Shown in pieces: positions 56,989 to 64,000 of a stretch of 64,000 nt of DNA. A program made the position numbers and the translations under genes. The stretch comes from an uncultured Alphaproteobacteria bacterium. GTDB lineage: Bacteria; Pseudomonadota; Alphaproteobacteria; SP197. The notes below the pieces were generated by a model. It did no database searches. It was not told the DNA's origin and saw nothing but the letters and a program-made list of their open reading frames with translations. The DNA lies in assembly GCA_958295695.1 (NCBI GenBank), contig OY282363.1, positions 2,174,225 through 2,238,224 of the forward strand, given 5' to 3'. How positions within the stretch are numbered: the first letter of the stretch is position 1; each line of letters begins with the position of its first letter.

Positions 56989-58179
56989 CTACTCGACGAT
57001 TTGTGCGACGACGCCGGCTCCGACGGTTCGTCCGCCCTCTCGGATGGCGAAGCGCAGGCCCTCGTCCATTGCGATCGGCGCGATCAGTTCCACGTCCATC
57101 GTCACGTTGTCCCCCGGCATCACCATCTCGATCCCTTCCGGGAGAAGCACATGGCCCGTCACGTCCGTCGTGCGGAAATAGAACTGCGGGCGGTAGTTCG
57201 TGAAGAACGGCGTGTGGCGGCCCCCCTCGTCCTTCGTCAGAACGTAGGTCTCCGCCTTGAACCGCGTGTGCGGCGTGATCGTCCCCGGACGCGCCAGAAC
57301 CTGACCCCGCTCCACACCGTCACGCTTCGTCCCCCGAAGCAGGACCCCGATGTTGTCCCCCGCCTCGCCCGTGTCCAAGAGCTTGCGGAACATCTCCACC
57401 CCCGTGCACACCGTCTTCGACGTCTCGCGCAAGCCCACGATCTCGATCTCGTCGCCGACCTTCACAACGCCCCGCTCCACCCGACCCGTCACAACCGTCC
57501 CCCGGCCCGAGATCGAGAACACGTCCTCGATCGGCATCAGGAACGGACGGTCCACCGCACGCTCCGGCGTCGGGATGTAGGCGTCCACCGAACGCATCAA
57601 CTCCAGAACCGTCTCCGAACCCACGGACGCCTCCCCGTCCTCCATCGCCGCGAGAGCCGAACCCCGGATCACCGGAACGTCGTCGCCCGGAAAGTCATAC
57701 AACGACAGAAGCTCGCGAACCTCCAACTCCACAAGCTCCAGAAGCTCCTCGTCGTCAACCTGGTCCACCTTGTTCAGATACACAACGATCGCGGGAACGC
57801 CCACCTGACGAGCCAGAAGAATGTGCTCCCGCGTCTGGGGCATCGGACCGTCCGCCGCCGACACCACGAGTATCGCCCCGTCCATCTGGGCCGCGCCCGT
57901 GATCATGTTCTTCACGTAGTCCGCATGGCCCGGACAGTCCACATGGGCGTAGTGGCGAGACGACGTCTCATACTCCACATGAGCCGTGTTGATCGTGATG
58001 CCCCGCTCCTTCTCCTCCGGAGCCTTGTCGATCTCGTCGTAGCCCGTGAACGTCGCGCCGCCACCGCGAGACAAAACCCGCGTGATCGCCGCCGTCAACG
58101 TCGTCTTGCCGTGATCGACATGACCGATCGTCCCAATGTTCGCGTGCGGCTTCGTACGCTCAAACCTCTCCTTCGGCAT
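56989..58179 (-). CDS. tuf: Translation elongation factor Tu
   Basis: GTPase delivering aminoacyl-tRNA to the ribosome. The 396-residue product has [19 protein letters not shown] at 18-36, the switch sequence [51 protein letters not shown] and the domain II/III sequences through [14 protein letters not shown]. All GTP-binding motifs are intact. The nucleotide sequence differs from its neighbours: it uses GGG, CGG, GGT, GTG and even ATA where adjacent genes use GGC, CGC and GTC, which suggests exchange with another tuf copy or an outside source. It follows fusA by 50 bp. Confidence 0.99.
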   Translation of the reverse strand: MPKERFERTKPHANIGTIGHVDHGKTTLTAAITRVLSRGGGATFTGYDEIDKAPEEKERGITINTAHVEYETSSRHYAHVDCPGHADYVKNMITGAAQMDGAILVVSAADGPMPQTREHILLARQVGVPAIVVYLNKVDQVDDEELLELVELEVRELLSLYDFPGDDVPVIRGSALAAMEDGEASVGSETVLELMRSVDAYIPTPERAVDRPFLMPIEDVFSISGRGTVVTGRVERGVVKVGDEIEIVGLRETSKTVCTGVEMFRKLLDTGEAGDNIGVLLRGTKRDGVERGQVLARPGTITPHTRFKAETYVLTKDEGGRHTPFFTNYRPQFYFRTTDVTGHVLLPEGIEMVMPGDNVTMDVELIAPIAMDEGLRFAIREGGRTVGAGVVAQIVE

Positions 58180-58229
58180 CTTCTCTACCCGTCGGTCTCC
58201 TGGTTGTCCTGTCCGGTTTCTCCGGCCGC

Positions 58230-60305
<2,076 letters not shown>

Positions 60306-60358
60306 GATCCGCTTGTCCTTGGGGCCTCGCGGGACCCCGGGTTACCAGCGCGGGAAAC

Positions 60359-60841
<483 letters not shown>

Positions 60842-61213
60842 TCACTTCGGCCGCTTGGCGCCGTATTTCGAGCGGCCCTGACGGCGGCTGGAGACGCCTT
60901 GGGTGTCCAGGGATCCGCGGATGATGTGATAGCGCACGCCCGGCAGGTCCTTCACGCGGCCGCCCCGGATCATGACCACGGAATGCTCCTGCAGGTTGTG
61001 GCCTTCGCCCGGGATGTAGCTCGTCACCTCGAAGCCGTTGGTCAACCGGACGCGGGCCACCTTGCGAAGCGCCGAGTTCGGCTTCTTCGGCGTGATCGTG
61101 TAGACACGCGTGCACACGCCGCGCTTCTGGGGGCATGCCTCCAAGGCGGGAACCTTGCTGCGCGCGCGGCGCGGCTTCCGCTCCTTGCGGATGAGCTGGT
61201 TGACGGTCGGCAT
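60842..61213 (-). CDS. rpsL: 30S ribosomal protein S12
   Basis: Decoding-centre protein. The 123-residue product has [40 protein letters not shown] and [20 protein letters not shown]. The Lys residues at the classical streptomycin positions (PKKPNS and RVKDLPG) are the wild-type ones. It is first in the str operon, behind a strong promoter and a leader of about 150 bases. Confidence 0.98.
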   Translation of the reverse strand: MPTVNQLIRKERKPRRARSKVPALEACPQKRGVCTRVYTITPKKPNSALRKVARVRLTNGFEVTSYIPGEGHNLQEHSVVMIRGGRVKDLPGVRYHIIRGSLDTQGVSSRRQGRSKYGAKRPK

Positions 61214-61262
61214 CCAACGGACCTCGCCTGACATCGCAAAAACACGAACAGCCCGAACCGCA

Positions 61263-61283
61263 GGCTTTCCGGGCGGGAAAGCC
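61263..61283 (-). promoter_or_regulatory. Hairpin in the rpsL leader
   Basis: GGCTTTCC (61263-61270) and GGAAAGCC (61276-61283) form a perfect 8-bp stem with a 5-base loop in the untranslated leader between promoter and rpsL. A second weaker stem (CGGGCGG/CCGCCCG, 61325-61346) lies nearer the promoter. The leader may carry autoregulatory or antitermination structure; no named element is recognised. Confidence 0.45.
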
Positions 61284-61364
61284 CCAGATCGAACGGATCG
61301 CGACTGTTCCTTTCTTCGCCGGACCGGGCGGCGATCGAACCGCCCGCGATCCGGGAGCACGGGA

Positions 61365-61393
61365 CTTATAGTCGTCGCACTTCGGCCGGTCAA
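61365..61393 (-). promoter_or_regulatory. Near-consensus sigma-70 promoter of the str operon
   Basis: On the minus strand TTGACC (61393-61388) and TATAAG (61370-61365) are exactly 17 bp apart. The start site would lie around 61357, giving a leader of about 145 bases before rpsL. Within the 337-bp stretch 61214-61550 this promoter, its leader hairpins and the palindrome at 61477 are the only features I can support. Confidence 0.8.
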
Positions 61394-61476
61394 CACCGAA
61401 AACCGCGAAATATCGCCGAAGGAGCCTCCCCTTCGACAGGCCCGGGACAGGCTTTCGCCAGGTTCGGGGCAGGCTC

Positions 61477-61504
61477 TCGATACGCGCCGCGCGGCGCGTA
61501 TCGA
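61477..61504. repeat. Perfect 28-base palindrome in an intergenic repeat-like region
   Basis: TCGATACGCGCCGC followed directly by its exact complement. The flank (61428-61476) has GGGACAGGC and GGGGCAGGC motifs and CCCTTCGACAGG, similar to sequence just before repeat copy C at 32948. It lies upstream of the SDR gene on one side and of the str promoter on the other. Confidence 0.75.
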
Positions 61505-61550
61505 AGGGCCGCCGTTCCGGGAGCCGGCGAAGCCTGTATAACCCGGCGGC

Positions 61551-62327
61551 ATGGACCGGGAGCCTCGCTCCATCCTCGTCACCGGCGCGAGCAGCGGTAT
61601 CGGCGCCGCCCTCGCCAGGGCCTACGCGGCGCCGGGCGCGACGCTGTTCCTGGGCGGACGCGACGCCGGAAGGCTGGCCGCCGTCGCCGCGGCGTGCCGG
61701 GAGAACGGCGCGGCCTGCCGCGAGCGCATCCACGACGCGACCGACGCCGGGGACACGGCCGCCTGGGTCCACGCCTGCGACGGCCGGACCCCGCTCGATC
61801 TCGTCATCGCCAACGCGGGGGTGTCGGCCGGCGCGGGGTCCGTCGGGGAGGGCGAGGAGCAGGCGCGGCGCATCTTCGCGGTCAATTTCGACGGCGCCCT
61901 CAACACCGTGCTTCCCGTCCTGCCCGCGATGATCGCGCGCGGCCGGGGCCAGATCGCGCTCATGTCGTCGCTGGCGGGCTTCCGGGGGTTCCCGGGCGCG
62001 CCGGCCTACTGCGCGAGCAAGGCCGCGCTCCGCGTCTGGGGCGAAGGCCAGCGCGCCTGGCTCCGCGACAGGGGCGTCGGACTCTCCGTGATCTGTCCCG
62101 GCTTTGTCCGCACGCCGATGAGCGACGGCAACCCCTACCCCATGCCGTTCCTCATGGAGGCCGGCCGCGCTGCGGAGATCGTCAAGCGCGGGCTGGCCCG
62201 CGACAGGGCCCGCATCGCCTTTCCCTGGCAGACCTACTGGACCGTCCGGATCCTCGCCGCCCTGCCGGCCGCCTGGAGCGACGCCCTCCTGCGGCGGCTG
62301 CCGAACAAGCCTTCGGCGGACCTGTGA
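61551..62327 (+). CDS. Short-chain dehydrogenase/reductase
   Basis: NAD(P)-dependent oxidoreductase of unknown substrate. The 258-residue product has [16 protein letters not shown] at 11-26, the NAG structural motif (VIANAGVS), the catalytic Ser in LMSSLAGF and the YCASK Tyr/Lys pair near residue 158, plus CPGFVRTPM. It resembles the DltE/YqjQ-like classical SDR group. It is oriented away from the str operon, separated by a 337-bp gap, and convergent with mltG. No pathway partner is adjacent. Confidence 0.88.
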   Translation: MDREPRSILVTGASSGIGAALARAYAAPGATLFLGGRDAGRLAAVAAACRENGAACRERIHDATDAGDTAAWVHACDGRTPLDLVIANAGVSAGAGSVGEGEEQARRIFAVNFDGALNTVLPVLPAMIARGRGQIALMSSLAGFRGFPGAPAYCASKAALRVWGEGQRAWLRDRGVGLSVICPGFVRTPMSDGNPYPMPFLMEAGRAAEIVKRGLARDRARIAFPWQTYWTVRILAALPAAWSDALLRRLPNKPSADL

Positions 62328-62358
62328 CGCCCCGTCCGCCGCCGTCCGGCGGAACGCC

Positions 62359-63336
62359 TCAGTCCGCGGCCCGGCGCGCCTTGTAGGCCCGGACGTTGCG
62401 GTTGTGCTCGGCGAGGGTCTCCGCGAAGGCGTGGCCGCCGGCGCCGTCGGCGACGAAGTAGAGCTCGCCGGTCTCCAGCGGATCGAGCACGGCGGCGATC
62501 GCGCCGCGGCCCGGATTGGCGATGGGACCGGGCGGCAGGCCGGCGTGGACATAAGTGTTGTAGGGATCGTCGTAGGTCCAGTCCGAACGCAACAGCTCGC
62601 GGCCCAGCGGGGCCCGGCCCCGGGTGAGCGCGAAGATCACCGTGGGGTCGGACTGCAGCCGCATGCCGCGGTCGAGCCGGTTGACGAAGACCCCCGCGAC
62701 GCGGGGGCGCTCCCCGGCCAGCCCGGTTTCCTTCTCGACGATCGAGGCGAGGACGAGGGCCTCCTCCGGCGAGGCGAACGGAAGGCCCTCGGCGCGTCCG
62801 GCCCAGAGCTCGGCCAGCGTCGAATCCATGGCCGCGACCATGCGGTCGAGCACCGCCTGGCGCGTTTCGCCGCGCGCGACGTGGTAGGTCTCCGGCAGGA
62901 GCGCGCCCTGGGGCGGCGTCTCGGCGATCTCGCCCACCAGCACCTCGCTGGCGTTCAGGATGGCCACCGCCTCCAGGCTCGTCAGCCCCTCGGGCACCGT
63001 GACGGCGTGGACGACGGTGGCGCCGGCGACCAGCAGGTCGAGCGCCTCGTCGAGGGACGCGCCGGGCCCGAAGACATACTCGCCGGCCTTGAGGCGATGG
63101 GCCTGACCGCGCCAGCGGGCCCGCCAGACGAGGCGGGCCGGGTCCTCGACGACGCCGTGGCGCGCGAGCGCTTCGGCGACGCCCGCGACGCCGACGCCGG
63201 ACGGGATGACGACGGTCGACGGCTCCCCGAGCGGCCCGGGCCGCGTCGCCTCGCGCTCGAACCAGAGGACGCCGGCGACCGCCGCCGCGGCGGCCACGGC
63301 GAGAAGACTGAAGAGCCCGCCGGCGAGACGCCCCAC
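62359..63336 (-). CDS. mltG: Endolytic murein transglycosylase MltG
   Basis: Inner-membrane lytic transglycosylase that cuts nascent glycan strands. The 325-residue product has one N-terminal transmembrane helix (about residues 5-25), a LysM-like region (VVIPSGVGVAGVAEALARHG), GALLPETYHVARGE, the catalytic Glu in ASIVEKETGLAGERPRVAGV near residue 215, LQSDPTVIFAL, and SPYNTY-like DDPYNTYVHAGLPPGPIANPG. GTG 63336 follows fabF by seven bases, so fabF-mltG is an operon, the arrangement common across proteobacteria. Confidence 0.96.
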   Translation of the reverse strand: MGRLAGGLFSLLAVAAAAAVAGVLWFEREATRPGPLGEPSTVVIPSGVGVAGVAEALARHGVVEDPARLVWRARWRGQAHRLKAGEYVFGPGASLDEALDLLVAGATVVHAVTVPEGLTSLEAVAILNASEVLVGEIAETPPQGALLPETYHVARGETRQAVLDRMVAAMDSTLAELWAGRAEGLPFASPEEALVLASIVEKETGLAGERPRVAGVFVNRLDRGMRLQSDPTVIFALTRGRAPLGRELLRSDWTYDDPYNTYVHAGLPPGPIANPGRGAIAAVLDPLETGELYFVADGAGGHAFAETLAEHNRNVRAYKARRAAD

Positions 63337-63343
63337 GGGGGCC

Positions 63344-64000
63344 TCAGCCGGACTTGGCGACGATCAGCGAGGCGTTGGTGCCGCCGAACCCGAAGGAGTT
63401 GCTGAGCGCCGCGCGCACCGGCCGTTCCCTGGCCTCGTGCGGAACCAGGTCGATGCCGTCGCATCCTTCCGAGGGATCGTCCAGGTTGAGGGTCGGCGGG
63501 ACCAGGTCGTTGGCGACCGCGAGGATCGAATAGATCGCCTCGACGCTGCCCGCGGCGCCCAGGAGATGGCCGACCGACGACTTGGTCGACGACATGCTGA
63601 TCCCGCCGGCCGCGTCGCCGAACAGGCGCTTGACCGCGCCGAACTCGACCTCGTCGCCCAGCGGCGTCGAGGTCCCGTGGGCGTTGACGTAATCGATGTC
63701 GCCGGGCGTCAGGCCGGCGTCGTTCATGGCCGCGCGCATCGAGCGGAAGCCGCCGTCGCCGTCCTCCGCCGGAGCCGTGATGTGGTGCGCGTCGCCCGAC
63801 AGGCCGTAGCCCACGACCTCGGCGTGGATCCTGGCGCCGCGCTTCCTGGCGTGCTCCATCTCCTCGAGCACGACGACGCCCGCGCCCTCGCCCATGACGA
63901 AGCCGTCGCGGCCCTTGTCCCACGGCCGCGAGGCGCGCTCGGGCTCGTCGTTGAAGCCCGTCGAGAGGGCGCGCGAGGCCGCGAAGCCGGCGATGCCCAG
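63344..64000 (-). CDS. fabF: Beta-ketoacyl-ACP synthase II (3' part)
   Basis: Elongating condensing enzyme of fatty-acid synthesis. The last 218 residues are inside the window; the gene enters from the right edge. Visible parts are [20 protein letters not shown], the first active-site His in [13 protein letters not shown], the second in [13 protein letters not shown] and the end [18 protein letters not shown]. The nucleophilic Cys lies upstream, outside the window. The KxxxGH and HGTSTPLGD patterns separate it from KAS III. Confidence 0.96.
   Translation of the reverse strand: MGIAGFAASRALSTGFNDEPERASRPWDKGRDGFVMGEGAGVVVLEEMEHARKRGARIHAEVVGYGLSGDAHHITAPAEDGDGGFRSMRAAMNDAGLTPGDIDYVNAHGTSTPLGDEVEFGAVKRLFGDAAGGISMSSTKSSVGHLLGAAGSVEAIYSILAVANDLVPPTLNLDDPSEGCDGIDLVPHEARERPVRAALSNSFGFGGTNASLIVAKSG

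Noticed and set aside
60842-61213. Streptomycin-resistance substitution in S12
   Set aside because: Both classical Lys positions read as wild type (PKKPNS and RVKDLPG).

Overview
The window is a GC-rich, densely packed chromosomal segment of an alphaproteobacterium. The evidence is the gene order (rarA-crcB-rluC-ATP12, pyrB-pyrC-plsY-dprA-topA-rnr, the str-S10-spc-alpha ribosomal cluster with adk between secY and rpsM) and lineage-typical families (EipB/DUF1849, ATP12 chaperone, a conserved 87-residue protein). A Rhodospirillales-like affiliation is a guess. There are about 75 protein genes, two tRNAs, no rRNA, no CRISPR array and no recognisable insertion sequence or prophage.

Layout. 1-1604 (minus): edge of a probable membrane J-domain protein, smpB, dapA. 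1731-5979 (plus): a serine/threonine dehydratase coupled to a TIM-barrel isomerase-like gene, a UDP-glucuronate epimerase and a phosphotransferase. 6026-9400 (minus): tRNA-Ser(GCU) and gatCAB. 9401-19755 (plus): ruvX, pyrB, pyrC, plsY, dprA, topA, rnr and an M48 peptidase with no visible signal peptide. 20018-23080 (plus): a conserved small protein, a Nudix hydrolase, an MFS transporter broken by an in-frame TAG, rpmG and a HAD hydrolase. 23133-31612 (both strands): eipB and a catabolic stretch (2-hydroxyacid dehydrogenase, nucleoside hydrolase, Fe-alcohol dehydrogenase, PutA, a second PLP dehydratase). 31685-32872: a solitary gene with a restriction-endonuclease-like N-terminal domain and a less GC-rich look than its surroundings. 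33076-42836: mgtE, tRNA-Leu(GAG), lipB, acylphosphatase, propionyl-CoA carboxylase alpha and beta, ATP12, rluC, crcB, rarA. 43098-61213 (minus): an unbroken ribosomal/translation cluster from rpsL to rplQ. 61551-64000: an SDR gene, mltG and the 3' part of fabF.

The ribosomal cluster is the core of the window. It reads rpsL-rpsG-fusA-tuf-rpsJ-rplC-rplD-rplW-rplB-rpsS-rplV-rpsC-rplP-rpmC-rpsQ-rplN-rplX-rplE-rpsN-rpsH-rplF-rplR-rpsE-rpmD-rplO-secY-adk-rpsM-rpsK-rpoA-rplQ. A near-consensus promoter with a long leader precedes rpsL, and a second one overlapping the adk stop codon precedes rpsM. rpoBC is not directly upstream of rpsL; an SDR gene on the opposite strand is.

I did not find a clearly new multi-gene system. 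The most unusual items are the solitary nuclease-like gene, the single-codon break in the MFS gene, a dihydroorotase whose first metal-binding His is Arg, tuf with codon choice unlike its neighbours, and two families of short intergenic palindromes.
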